A DNA stretch of 64,000 bases, from contig CM066314.1 in assembly GCA_033807775.1 (NCBI GenBank), forward strand, positions 38,296,501-38,360,500, in the 5' to 3' direction. The notes under the pieces were generated by a model. The model had not been told where the DNA came from. It was given only the letters and a program-made list of their open reading frames with translations, and made no database searches. This document shows positions 45,581 through 57,894 of this stretch, in pieces (within the stretch, counting starts at the first letter, position 1; every line of letters begins with the position of its first letter). The stretch comes from Saussurea involucrata. Taxonomy: Eukaryota > Streptophyta > Magnoliopsida > Asterales > Asteraceae. A program made the translations under genes and the position numbers.

Positions 45581-46866
45581 TATGTCGAATCGAACAGGAA
45601 GAAGTAGGTATACGGTACCCTAGGGGGACAATATTCTTAGTAGAACTCTTGAAGATGAACCGGTGATGCAATCAGGCAATTCAATATTGAAGGAAGGGAA
45701 AGGGGTCGAGGGTAGATAAGTCAAGAACATATTGCACGGGTTGAACCTACAAATGTTGGGGCTCATGATCAAGGGAGGGGGCGAGGAATAGAATCCTGAA
45801 AGACGGTGACACAAGTAGATCAAAATGGGCGTGGAGTTCGTGAACGTGGAAGAAGTTGTAGTCGTGGTAGGAGAAAGAGTGTAGAGCTACCTGTCCAACA
45901 AGAGGTATCATTGCATGGAAGCTCAAAAAGCAGAAGGGGTAGAGGCCACTCTAAAGTATGTGTTGGAGGTCAGAACCAAATTTTTTTGACCAATAAAGAC
46001 TTACGAACTGAATTTGGTAAATATCAAACCACTTTACAAGTCTTGTTGGCTCATCAATAAAAGTCAGTAATGGTGAAGGAAAAGAGTGGAGGTGGTGAAG
46101 GTACGAAGAAGACTATCTCACTCCCGAATGTTGTGGGTGGTCACCCCAAGCTAACCCCCAAACCTTCAAGTGATCCCAAACCACCATCAAAGGGTACATC
46201 ACAAAATGTTCTTATCGTGTAAACCTCCTCCTACCAAGAAGAGTGTGATTCAGTATTGGCCCTAAGATGGATTCATGAGATGGAAGCGTTTTTTGTCATG
46301 CGCAAGTGTGCATAAGAGGACAAAGTGGTATGTACAGTTACAATGTTGAAGTGTGATGTTATCTTTTGGTGGGACATTGAGTCAAGTACAAAGAGCTCAG
46401 GGGCGGCCAAAGAAATGACTTGAGAGAGGTTTACTACTAGATTTAAATCTCAGTTTTGTCCGGTAGCGACAATCAAGAAGCTAGAAGAAGAGTTCTTGAG
46501 TATGGAACAAGGGGGAATGACAATGCAAGAGTATACCTCAAAGTTCATTGAAAATGCTCGGTTTGCAGAGTTATATTTCCTATAGAAAAAAAGATGTATA
46601 GAGAGATACATTTGGGGATTAAATGGTGATGTCCGAGAGTTGGTGATAGTAAGGAATCCTATGACCTTTTAATCGGCAGTAGATGCGTTAGAAATAACTG
46701 AAAAAGGAGAAGAATAACAACAAGTGAAGAGGAGTAGAGATAAATGAAAATAGGAGGGATCGACAAATGACTCCAAGGAGTCAAAGATTTTTAGATCTGA
46801 TGGTTTAGTAAGTCAAAGAACAACTAAAAGATCATGTTGCAAGTTTGATGGAGTGCATCAGGGGGA
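45581..46866 (+). pseudogene. decayed gag of H, left part
   Basis: Readable pieces in one main frame are RERGRSCSRGRRK, WIHEMEAFFV, TMLKCDVIFWW, FCPVATIKKLEEEFLSMEQGG, EYTSKFIENARFAELY and VRELVIVRNP. They line up in order with gag of F. At least eight stops are present. It ends CKFDGVHQGEC at the insertion point of I. Confidence 0.8.
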
Positions 46867-46871
46867 GTGCT

Positions 46872-47112
46872 TGTAATCTTTAAACCGTTTATGCCTTAGA
46901 TCTTAGAAAACATGATAACCACACATGAGCAGATATATACGTACCTGATGAAGCCATCGCGATAATACTTGAACCATAGAATGAAGTATGGACCTCAATA
47001 GGAATTGATTTCTCTCTTCTTCCCTTTTCACCTCTCTTATGGGTTGTGACGTTTTTAGCATGGATTGAATTGATGGAATTCAATCCTTTATATAGGTGAA
47101 GAGAGGACCAAA
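46872..47112 (-). repeat. 3' LTR of I (truncated)
   Basis: Nearly identical to 51621-51868. The upstream U3 part is gone: LTR sequence passes directly into RT codons at about 47113 (GMLGRYQR then LTR). A TATA box, CTATATAAAGG on the minus strand, is at about 47087-47097. Confidence 0.88.
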
Positions 47113-48474
47113 TCCTTTGATATCTCCCCAACATGCCTACAACAAAGCTGATGTCTGGTCTTGTACAAACTTGTGCATACATCAAACTTCCTACTAGTGA
47201 GGCATAGGGAATTTTCTCCATCTGCTTTCGTTCCAATTCATCTTAGGACATTGATGGAGACCAAATTTGTCTCCTTTTTGAATTGGAGCAACGCTTGCAG
47301 AACATGTAGCCATTGCAAATCTTTCCAAAACTCTTTCAATATATGCTTTCTGGGAGAGTCCTAGTAATCCACGTGATCTGTCCCGAGATATTTCTATCCC
47401 TATCACATAGGAAGCCTCACCCATATCCTTCATTTCGAAGTTTTTAGAAAGATATACTTTAGTTTCATGCAATAATCCAAGATCACTACTAGCCAACAAT
47501 ATGTCATCAACATATAAAACCAAAAATATGAATTTCCTCCCACTGATCTTGAGATATATGCATGGATCTACAACATTTTCTTCAAAACCAAAAGCGTTGA
47601 TGGTTTCGTTGAATTTTAAATACCACTATCGGGAGGCTTGCTTAAGCCCATATATTGATTTGTTAAGTTTGCAGACCATGTCTTCCTGTCCTTTCAAGGC
47701 ATAACCTTCAGGCTGACTCATATAAACTTCTTCTTGCAACTTTCCATTAAGAAAGGTTGTTTTCACATCCATTTGATGTAACTCTAAATCGTAATGAGCA
47801 ACGAGGGCCATGATAATTCGGAGAGAGTCTTTCTTTGATATGGGTGAAAAAGTCTCTTTGTAGTCGATGCCGTCTTTTTGAGTGAAACATTTGGCCACAA
47901 GTCTAGCTTTATATCGCTCGACATTGCCAAGACAGTCACGTTTTGTTTTAAAAATCCATTTACACCCGACTGTTTTGTGTCTTTTCGGAAACTGAGTGAG
48001 TTCCCAAACTTGATTGTCTGCCATCGATTTTAACTCATCTTTCATGGCGTTAATCCACTTTTCAGAATTATCACTAGTAATGGCTTGTGAATAAGAAACC
48101 GGGTCTTTCATTATCCCAATGTCAAAGTCATATTCTTGTAGATAACAAACATAGTCATTTGAAATGGCATTTTTGCGTTCTCGGACAGATCTTCTTAATG
48201 CCGGTTGTTCTACATTTTCTTCATTTGCATTGATTTCGTTATGAGATTGTGGTTGATGTTGTGGTTCTTCATTGCTTGTCGATTCAACAATGATGGGAGC
48301 CACTGACGATCCTTCATCATTATGCGGTTCAACGATGGAGGGACTCACCTTGTCTGTATTTTTTATTGGTAATGGGATCGTTACCCTAGTTTCATGTACA
48401 GACTTATCTTCCACAAAAGTACTCCCACTGATCATGCCATCCATAATGAATTTGACATTTCCATTTTCTACAAT
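47113..48474 (-). pseudogene. pol: RT of element I, truncated
   Basis: RT motifs are WIFKTKRDCLGN, MDVKTTFLNG, YGLKQASR then TAG (47626, where Gln is usual) then WYLKFN, catalytic YVDDILLAS, and CTRPDISFVVGMLGRYQ. A frameshift near 47245 lies before KIPYASLVGSLMYAQ. The frame is cut at about 47113 by a deletion that removed the end of RT, all of RNase H and part of the LTR. Confidence 0.9.
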
Positions 48475-50640
48475 TCACAGCTTATGGTTAGGACAATAAA
48501 CTATGTACCCTTTGGATTTTTCAGGAAAACCGATGAAATATCCACTTATAGTTTTCATATCCAACTTTCTTTCATCAGGGTTATAAACTCTCGCTTCGAC
48601 TGCACTTCCCCAAACTTGCAGGTGTTTCAAACTAGGTTTCCAGCCTTTCCACAATTCAAAAGGAGTCTTTGGAACTGCTTTGCTAGGAACCCTATTCAAA
48701 ATATATACAGCCATGCGAAGAGCATATGTCCATAATGATGTGGGTAAGTTAGAGTGACTTGTCATGCTTCTAACCATTTCTAAAAGCGTGCGATTTCGCC
48801 TTTCAGCTACACCATTTTGCCAAGGAGACCCTGGCGTTGTGTATTGAGCTGCAATTCCAAGTTTTTCGAGGAGTTTGGCAAAAGGCCCAGGATGGTGTCC
48901 TATTTCGTCATATCTGCCATAATATTCTCCACCTCTATCTGACCTTATGATTTTTACCTTTTTCTCTAATTGCCTCTCAACCTCGGTGATGAACGCTTCA
49001 ACGGCATTCACTGATTGAGATTTGTTATGCAATAAATAAAGGTAACAATAACGTGAATAGTCGTCAATAAAGGTGATGAAATAATTTTCTCCACCGAAAG
49101 TTGGAACATCAAAAGTTCCACAAATATCGGTATGAATTATTTCAAGGAGCTGGGAACTTCTTTTGGCACCTTTCTTTGTGTGTTTTGTTGTTTTGCCTTT
49201 AATACAATCCACACAACTTTGATAATCACTAAAATCAAGGTTTGAAAGAACCCCTTCTTTTACTAATCTACAAAGTTTTTCTTTGGATATGTGTCCCAAC
49301 TTCTTGTGCCATACAAACGAAGAGTTCTCTTTATTTACAGTTCCCACGTTATGATGCAAGGTCAAATGGTTTTCAAATGTGGAATGAGATAGTAAGAATT
49401 TATAAAGACCATCCACAAGAATTCTGGAACCGATATTAATAGAATCCTTATATAAATTGAAACAACCATCGCCCAAAATCAATTTAAAACTTTGTAAATC
49501 AAGTTTAGAAGCTGAAACTAAATTGCGAGAAATTAAGGGAACATATAATGTTTGGAATAAATCTAAACTATGCCCCGTAGCTAGAACAAGACGATACGTC
49601 CCAACAGCTTCGACGGGAACTTTATTGCCGTCTCCCACAATCAAGAAGTTTTCAGTTGGGTCTGTGATTTGGGTTGCAAGGAATCCCTGCATTGTATTGG
49701 AAACATGAACATTAGCACCTGTATCCATCCACCATGAATTCAAAGGCACATGTGAGAAATATGATTCTGAAAAACTTACGAATCCTAACGGATTACCTTT
49801 CTTTTCAAACCATTCACGTCGTTTCGGACAGTCCTTTTGGAAATGTCCTGATTTCTTACAGAAACGACATTTCTCATCTTTCTTTGCCTTCTGTTGAGGA
49901 GGTTGGACATTATCGTTTATTCTGGGTGGTGCTCTTTTCTGGCCTCTTCCAGTCTTTTTCCCAAATTTATGATGTGCTCCTTGAGTAGTGAGATGTGCAA
50001 CTGTGATACCTCGACGAGCCAGTCTCTTTTCTTCCGTATCAAGCTGATTCCTCGGTCCATCCATCGTCCAGTTAGCTTCATGCGTATTATAGTGCATCTG
50101 GAACGGTGCATACTGTTCTGGAAGAGAGTTCAGGATAAATGTGACAAGAAAGGTCTCGGTCACAGTTATGCCTAAGTCATTAAGCTTAGTCGAGATGTTT
50201 TTCATCTCAGTAACATGATCGTACATTGAACGTGTACCATCAAACTTCATAGTAGTGAGTTGTGCCATTAAGTTTCCAGCAACGGACTTATCTGCAGTCT
50301 TAAAGCGTTCCGCAACAACATTCATAAAGTCCTTAGCCAATTCCTTTGTAGGGAGTGAGGACTTGATGTGTGCAGAAATTGTCATTCGCATAAACATAAG
50401 ACTTAATCTGTTGCTTTTCTCCCATAGATTATGGAGTTCTTTATCCTCTTTGGAACTTTTTTCATTAAGTTCAGGAGGTTTTTCACTTGTGAGTGCATGA
50501 TCGAGATCAAGAACACCCAAAGTGAATTCAACATTCTCACGCCATTCCGAGAAGTTGGTACCATTAAGAAGTGGAACAGATGAAGCGTGCGAATGTAAGT
50601 TGGTGGGAACGGGAACTGAAAACGATTAAAGAGATATGTA
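48475..50640 (-). pseudogene. gag, protease and integrase of element I
   Basis: The frame is open from about 50617 (VPVPTNLHSH, LLNGTNFSEWRENVEF) through Gag with knuckle CRFCKKSGHFQKDC, protease SWWMDTGANVHVSN (D-T-G intact), integrase zinc finger WHKKLGHISKEKL with CVDCIKGK, and core HTDICGTF, RSDRGGEYYGRYD and NGVAERRNRT. It ends at TGA 48475 after CPNHKL, where the family continues; CGA to TGA would explain it. The gag ATG is not obvious: sequence before VPVP ends in TTTTCAG and may be an intron acceptor. Confidence 0.9.
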
Positions 50641-51600
50641 AATATGATTGTCTAAACATATGTAACAAGATTCTCCTGTGCGATAAATCTTTGATTATTT
50701 AAATTTTCTATAATGGATTTAAAGTCAGTCACATGCATAAAACCATATTATAACATCTGTGGATGTATATATGTATTCTTAATGTTGTCCAAAACACGTG
50801 AATAATGATCACCAGTGGGTAATCATGGTTCTAATGTGTTTCAACAACAAAAGGAAAACTCCATTACGATAAGATCAAGTAATTAAATTAATGTCACTTA
50901 ATCATTATCACTGTGGTGAAAAGATTATGACAAAAAAAACTTGAAATTGTAATTGTAATTGATAAATTTAATTAAATCATCATGCAAACAAAAAACAAAA
51001 AAAAATCGGCACAGAGGTCTGTCTCCATTCAGCAGTGCTGAAACTGTTTGCTGCTCGCAAACATATATTGTTGGGTTCTTTTCTAGGCTTCAGTTCACAT
51101 AGGATTGTTACTATAGCTTCTGTTCGTTTTTGGGTTGCCTCTGTTTGGCAATTGTTTTGAACCCTTGTAATTGGGTTTTGTTATTAATATATGGTCGTTC
51201 AAAAAGAAAAAAATGTTAAGGTGCTGAAAAAATATTATTGTTATTCCTTTAAGGTTTGAATAAATTAAATTTAATTTACCGTTTCTCTAAAAGCTTGCGA
51301 AGAGGAAAAAGAGAGAGAAAAAAATACTCCATTTAATATATGATGGAGTGAGTCTTTCTCAATAGATGACAATTTGACCAAGCAAGTAATAGTCAATCAA
51401 TCTCCAAATACAGTAGCCTCAATTTCATGCATACAACCCAACATTTATTTGTGTATTTTTTTATATATACAAAACCAATACAAGAATCAAAATACTTAAT
51501 AAATGGCTTGTATGTTTTTATTAATGCGGATTGTAGGAAAATACACGTATTAAATGTAAGGATCAACTTTAATTCATTTAAAGGATTATCATAAGTTCTA
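50641..51600. other. leader of element I, no ORF
   Basis: About 960 bp of AT-rich DNA between primer site and gag. It has no gene. It may be a 5' leader, possibly spliced, because gag seems to start behind an acceptor-like TTTTCAG at about 50618. Confidence 0.45.
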
Positions 51601-51606
51601 AACAAG

Positions 51607-51618
51607 GCTCTGATACCA
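51607..51618 (-). other. primer binding site of I
   Basis: On the minus strand TGGTATCAGAGC follows the LTR end, matching initiator-Met tRNA. Confidence 0.85.
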
Positions 51619-53443
51619 ACTGTAAACTTTAAACCGTTTATGCCTTAGATCTTAGAAAACATGATAACCACACATGAGCAGATATATACGTACCTGATGA
51701 AGCCTTCGCGATAATACTCGAACCGTAGAATGAAGTATGGACCTCAATAGGAATTGATTTCTCTCTTCTTCCCTTTTCACCTCTCTTATGGGTTGTGACG
51801 TTTTTAGCATGGATTGAATTGATGGAATTCAATCCTTTATATAGGTGAAGAGAGGACCAAATCCTAAAACACTTCAAGCGCTTTAATGATTATTTCCATG
51901 TCTGTCTATGAGGGAAATAGGTCAAGTGTCATTTTGCAGTTATATGAGCATGAACATCTACTTTCGAATTTGAATAGTCCTCTTAGCCGGTCGATTGGCT
52001 TGAACCTCTCTTTCTTTTGAATCGTAACCTACTATTAGTGTATGCCTAAAACTGAACTAATTACTTTTCTCTAACCAACTTATGACCAAACAAAAAATGA
52101 CTTAACTAATGGCTAGATTTCCCTCTCCTCATTAAAAACTACTTCTATCTAGCTCCTCTCTTCACCATCTTTGGTCAAAAAGAGTAAGAGTATTAAATCC
52201 CAAAAGTCCTAGGAGTTAAGCATGTTGGTGATGAACTAGTTCTCATTCACCCCAGACTTGCTAGGTAGAATGAGTCAAGCTAGTTCCGAAATCGCCAGAG
52301 CCCTCTTGTTCTAATCTTTTTCTTAGCAACTGGCTTTCAGAAGTCTTGCTGCGAGGAAGATTAGAAACGCCTTAATTGAATTTAGAATAGTGGCATTTTT
52401 TATGCAGATATGGAGTTTGTTGAGAGGACTTGCATCCTTCGTTCGTAGTGGTCATTTATAGCTGTTTTTCCAACTGAACCTAATTTACTATTTTGCGACA
52501 AGAGGGGGCTCTTACTTCTTTCATCTCTAGGTTGAGTACTAGCAAGTCAGGGATAAGAGAAAAGCCTGGGAAGGAATCGGGTTTTCAGCATTTGTAGTGG
52601 AAGAGTGTACTAGTGGTGGTTTAGTTAGAGACAACAACGGGAAGGGGGATCTCTCTTCTTTCAGTTGATTCTCCTTTTACTAGGCTTGGATAGATGGGGG
52701 TGTCGGTGTAAAGATCGCATGGAACAGTAAATGGCAATGGAATCAAACCTCCTCATATAGGTAAGTTCAGTCTGTAACTGAGGCTTTCTAGGCGTAGGGC
52801 TAATAGCACAATGGAGGTGCGGCTAGGCTTTGTGGGTTCGAATGCCGGTTTGAGATAACCAGCCAGGCAAGGGAAAGAAGGAAGTCTTCCTGCGGAGGGG
52901 GAAGAAGCGGCCCAGTTTAATAGATTCAATGGTCGACTTTCTTGAATCGAAAAGGAAGAGCCCACTTGAATATTGAATTCAGGCTTTCATTAGCTCCTTC
53001 AGGATGGGATTGACGTATGGAACCACTGACAGTGAACCGTTCGTCTACCTCAAGTCTTACACTGAATGACCTCTCTCATCTAATCGATCGGTGAAGGATG
53101 TCTTTGAAGATCATCTGGTCTGGGTCGTTACCATTAGTTCCTCTCTCTATAGTCGAGCTAGTAAAACGAGATATCCTATTGAAGTGAAGGTTCACAAAGA
53201 TCGGGAAGTAGTGGCCGTAAATCTATCCACTCGTGTAGTTTTAGGCCGCAGATGTCTACTTTTCTTTAATATGGAATTCAAATCACATCCTAGAGTTTAA
53301 CCACTGGGCGAGAGTGGGTGAGCTTGCTTTCGAAAGTTTACAGTTTCCCGGCTAAAAATCACCTGCTTGTTTACAGACTGAACTGATCTATAAAAAAAAG
53401 ACAGAAGCGAGGAAAGGCCCCTTCGCTGCTCTCTCTGTTTTTT

Positions 53444-53523
53444 CCCTCGAGCGGGATTTGAACCCACGTCCGACTACCTGTTGAACTATACAAGAGGCCG
53501 CTCTACCGCTGAGCTACCGAGGA
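53444..53523 (-). tRNA. tRNA-like sequence, anticodon uncertain
   Basis: On the minus strand the acceptor TCCTCGG pairs with TCGAGGG (one G-T at each end). The D arm is GCTC AGCGGTA GAGC and the T arm GTGGG TTCAAAT CCCGC. The middle (31 nt) is longer than standard and pairs as CCTCTTG/CAACAGG with one mismatch around TATAGTT, which does not give a normal anticodon loop. Probably a decayed or recombinant organelle tRNA; nuclear expression is doubtful. Confidence 0.55.
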
Positions 53524-53561
53524 GGGGCTTAAGACGGGAAATCTAAATCGGCACACACGTT

Positions 53562-53605
53562 TTTCATTCATTAGCTGTAACCAGCTGAGCTACCTGGACC
53601 TCTTT
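53562..53605 (-). pseudogene. 5' half of a tRNA, mitochondrial tRNA-Phe-like
   Basis: The minus strand reads GTCCAGGTAGCTCAGCTGGT then TACAGC, close to the start of plant mitochondrial tRNA-Phe as I remember it; the anticodon and T arms are missing. Confidence 0.4.
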
Positions 53606-54703
53606 CCTAAAATATGCTTTTTGCTTACGCTTCTTCGTCAAGCTTTCGAGCAGAATATCCATACCTTTATTTTAGTAGTGAATGAGATGCTTGACAATAA
53701 CGCTAAATCCAGACATTTAAGGTGTAACACAATGCCTTAAGTGTGGGAGGGCATCCTATCCGTATCCCTTCGCATGGTCGTTCTATCACGAAGTTGGCAG
53801 CGGGAGTGGGGCGAGAGCTCGGCTGCGAGTATCTCCCTTTCAGTGACCTGGGACAGGAGACGATTTTCTGAGTTTGCCTTGTTGGCATGCTCAGTGGTCA
53901 TAGCGCCTTTGATTGAAATTCCATTTGCACCCGTCTCCTTCGGGGATCCATTAAAGGGATTGGAGTGGAATTTCCATTCCACCTATCCGCACCCTATCTC
54001 GCTGAAATTTAGATATGTGAGCCCGGAAACACATTTTCAAATACGCCTGTCAGCGCAACTCTTTTTGGAACGGTACGAGCAGACCACTTAAGCAGATACC
54101 TAGACTTCCATTTTGAACCACCAAGCAAGGTAGTTGTGTAGGCGGAATATAGTATCCTTCATCGGAATCAGAACAAACTGAAGGAACGAGACAGCACCAG
54201 ATCAGCTTTAAAGAGAAAGCAAGAACCACTAAAAGAGGCTGGTACCTTTCGTATAAGAGCCAGCAAAGCTACTCATGCACCTGGAGCGAGCCACCTGGCG
54301 ATTGAGGGGCAATCATATGCTTCTGTGAAAAAATTATCCTCTCATCGATGTTCTACCGAACTGAACTAATAATAGTTTATCATTTAGAAAGAATGGCGAA
54401 AGAGGCCTCCTTGCATTGCCCAACTAGAGCGAAAAGCCTTATTGCGTTGCGGCCCTAAGTAGCTATGGGGTGTTGATGTACTTGGAACCTAGACCGATTA
54501 CTTGAGTATGGCGGTTCGGTAGCCGTTCAATGATAGCGTGAGATCCTCGCTTCGGTAAGTTACAAGGATGAATGTCAAGATAATCTTAATTGTATTAGGA
54601 CTTATCTCCTCATGATATATATAATTTAGTATATCCCAAATAAGAGATAATTACCATTGACCATATAAAGATAATAATTAAGATATAATTATCTTGCAGT
54701 GCT

Positions 54704-54860
54704 TAGTCAGGACCGCTAAATGTGGGAAGGCTGGGTCATTTGGCCATTAATTACAAGTTGGCGAAGACTTGTTTCTCCTGTGGATCTCGTGATCATGTTC
54801 GTGCTGACCGCCCTCAGTTGAAGGTTAACGAAATGACAAAGAGTGGTAGATAATTTACTC
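54704..54860 (+). pseudogene. decayed gag of H, right part (zinc knuckles)
   Basis: The gag of H resumes after I: CLVRTAKCGKAG, then with a frameshift HLAINYKLAKTCFSCGSRDH and RADRPQLK. Joined to HQGEC at 46866 it reproduces the knuckle order seen in F (HRGEC, CYRCG..GH, CYQCG..GH, PQL). Confidence 0.75.
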
Positions 54861-55349
54861 TATTGTAAAACATAAAATAATTGAGTAGTCCAATAATTTT
54901 AACATAAACTTATAAGACAATCCCCATCAACAAACCAAACCAAACTTTTTTTGAATAAGACAAAAATTTCCATTTAAAATAAAAGAAAAATGAAATTGAA
55001 TGCAAACCAAACTTTTCAAACCGTTTGCTGGTGCAAACTTTATTTGGGGAATATTTTATTAATAAAACAAGATTTTTTAGATAAATTATATAAGTAGGTG
55101 GCAAAATCTAATTGGTTGGTTTAGATTTTATTAGGATAAAACTTATCCAATTAAAAAGATAACTTTAATAAAAAAAATTAAAAATTAAAAAATATACCAA
55201 AATACATATTTTTCAATTCCCTACAAATAGAGACCAATCTTGACATATTTTCAACACACCAATCTTTCTCTTCATTTCAATACTCCCATCCTCTTGAAAA
55301 TTTCAAAGATCTTGAAATTATTTTTATTTACTTTTTATTTAAAGTTAAA

Positions 55350-55393
<44 letters not shown>

Positions 55394-55740
55394 TAAAATA
55401 TTAAATATATAATTTTTATAATATAATTTTTAAGATTGGTTTGGATTGTAAATAAAGTATAAAAAAAGTTAGATTGGATTGAAATTGAATATTGGATAGG
55501 TGAAAGAGAGAAAAATTAATTTTTTTAATAAAGATTGGTTTGATTTGGTTTGTGAATAAACGTCTAATCATGACAGAAGCTATTGTTAATGAAAACTTGA
55601 CGGCTTATAACTAGATTATAAATCCCTTTCTTTATTAATGTGGGGCCACTTGTCACAACCCACACCCCATTTAATAAGATTACAAGCTCACAAATCTAAC
55701 TTTTCATCAACATGGGATGAGTTGTCACAATCAATCAATA
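54861..55740. other. AT-rich DNA, no gene seen
   Basis: Very AT-rich with a (TA)n tract near 55350-55391 and several poly-A/T runs. Words such as AACCAAACC recur on both strands. No family is recognised. Confidence 0.5.
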
Positions 55741-57593
55741 TCAATATATATATTAAAAGAGAAAACCACAAAAGATGATGTGACATTCTAAGATTTGAGT
55801 ATTCTAGATTTCTTGAATGGAGAATGATTTTTGTCTATCCCACATTGATGGAGAGATGGAAAATGACAATTGATGTTAGGTATATGAAATGAGGTTGAGA
55901 TGTCTATGTTTTAACTCATGGGTTGGATCCTCTTGGCTAATCCTCTAAAACTTATGTTGTTGGTTCATGTTGGATAACCCTCCCTATCATGGGGTTGGTT
56001 TATTTTTCCAACCCTCTTTTTGAAAAAAAAATTAATCTATATAGAAAAAATATCAATATTTTATATTAAAAGAAAAATCAAGAAAAATTAGTTTGGCTTC
56101 ATAAGATTTTGAGTATTCCTCAAACATCAAATGTGATTGTGTTTGCTTACCCCACATTGGTTTGAAGAAGGAAAAGTGAATGTTGAAAATGTGTTTATAA
56201 ATCAATATCAATATATATATATATAAACCAAAGATAATTACGTGACACTCTAAATTTTCAGTATTCTATATTTCTTAGATGAAGAATCAATATATCAATA
56301 TATATATATTAAAAGAGAAAACCACAAAAGATGATGTGGCATTATAAGATTTGAGTATTTTAGATTTCTTGAATGGAGAATGATTTTTGTCTATCCCACA
56401 TTGATGGAGAGATGAAAAATGACAATTGATGTTAGGTATATGAAAGGAGGTTGAGATGTCTATGTTTTAACTCATGGGTTGGATCCTCTTGGCTAATCCT
56501 CTAAAACTTATGTTGTTGGTTCATGTTGGATAACCCTCCAAATCATGGGGTTGGTTTATTTTTCCAACCCTCTTTTTGAAAAAAAAAATTAATCTATATA
56601 GAAAAAATATCAATATTTTATATTAAAAGAAAAATCAAGAAAAATTAGTTTGGCTTCATAAGATTTTGAGTATTCCTCAAACATCAAATGTGATTGTGTT
56701 TGCTTACCCCACATTGGTTTGAAGAAGGAAAAGTGAATGTTGAAAATGTGTTTATAAATCAATATCAATATATATATATATAAACCAAAGATAATTACGT
56801 GACACTCTAAATTTTCAGTATTCTATATTTCTTAGATGAAGAATGATTTTTGTCTATCCCACATTGATGAAGAAATGAAAAAATGACAATTGATGTTAAG
56901 TATATGAAAGGAGGTTGAGATGTCTATGTTTCAACTCATGGGTTGGATCCTCTTGGCTAATCCTCTAAAACTTATGTTGTTGGTTCATGTTGGATAACCC
57001 TCCAAATCATAGGGTTGGTTTATTTTTTTCCAACCCTCTTTTTGAAAAAAAAAAGTTAATCTACAAAGAAAAATATAAATATTTTATATTAAAAGAAAAA
57101 CCAAGAAAAATCAATATTTATATATATTAAAAGAGAAAACTACAAAAGATGATGTGACACTCTAAGATTTGAGTATTCTAGATTTCTTGAATGGAGAATG
57201 ATTTTTGTCTATCTCACATTGATGGAGAGATAGAAAATGACAATTGATGTTAGGTATATGAAAGGAGGTTGAGATGTCTATGTTTTAACTCATGGGTTGG
57301 ATCCTCTTGGCTAATCTTCTAAAACTTATGTTGTTGGTTCATGTTGGATAACCCTCCAAATCATGGGGTTGGTTTATTTTTCCAACCCTCTTTTTGAAAA
57401 AAAAGTTAATCTATATAGAAAAAATATCAATATTTTATATTAAAAGAAAAATTAGTTTGGCTTCATAAGATTTTGAGTATTCCTCAAACATCAAATGTGA
57501 TTGTGTTTGCTTAGCCCACATTGGTTCGAAGAAGGAAAAGTGAATGTTGAAAATGTGTTTATAAATCAATATCAATATATATATATATATATA

Positions 57594-57894
57594 GCCTTAG
57601 GTTCAATAGAGAAGTGCAAATATTTAGAGAAATAGAGAAGTAAAAAAACACGGGACCGTTCATATATGAACGTTCATATATGAACGTTCAGATATGACTG
57701 TTATATGAACGTTCATTTATGAACGTTTATATATGACTGTTTATATATGACTGTTATATGAACGTTCATATATGAACGTTCATATATGACTGTTTATATA
57801 TGACTGTTTATATATGAACGTTCATATATGAACGGTCCCGTGTTTTTTTACTTCTCTATTTCTCTAAATATTTGCACTTATCTATTGAACCTTT

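Larger units (their letters stand above)
51950..54565. other. mitochondrial-like DNA insert (NUMT candidate)
   Basis: Composition changes sharply to near 45% GC, with short purine-rich runs and tRNA-type words typical of plant mitochondrial intergenic DNA. It holds one foldable tRNA-like sequence (53444-53523, minus) and a fragment resembling mitochondrial tRNA-Phe (53562-53605). A 116-codon frame at 53741-54091 is open, but I recognise no mitochondrial gene in it. The organelle assignment is from general appearance and the tRNAs, not from alignment. Confidence 0.55.
46872..54698 (-). mobile_element. Element I: Ty1/copia retrotransposon, RNase H-deleted, nested in H
   Basis: Flanked by GTGCT at 46867-46871 and 54699-54703. 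The right end starts (minus) TGCAAGATAATTA. The left LTR is truncated (46872-about 47112); the right LTR runs from 54698 to 51621 and contains organelle-like DNA. The inside reads gag, protease, integrase and RT on the minus strand, with RNase H missing. I could not assign the copia lineage with confidence; GGEYYGRYD in integrase is a distinguishing mark. Confidence 0.87.
51621..54698 (-). repeat. 5' LTR of I containing organelle-like insert
   Basis: The right part 54570-54698 (TG start, AT-rich U3) and the left part 51621 to about 51950 (TATA box and R/U5) are LTR; the middle is organelle-like. The left portion is nearly identical to the truncated 3' LTR. The insert boundaries cannot be set exactly because the other LTR lacks this region. 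Confidence 0.7.
44943..54860 (+). mobile_element. Element H: decayed Tekay-like retrotransposon fragment, interrupted by I
   Basis: A 5' LTR (44943-45426), a degenerate primer site and a decayed gag are present; the gag breaks at 46871 and resumes at 54704 after element I. No pol or 3' LTR follows, so the 3' part is lost. Gag is closely related in layout to that of F. With many stops it is the oldest coding relic here. Confidence 0.8.

Noticed and set aside
53741..54091. Mitochondrial protein gene in the insert
   Set aside because: The frame is open for 116 codons but I could match it to no known mitochondrial protein.
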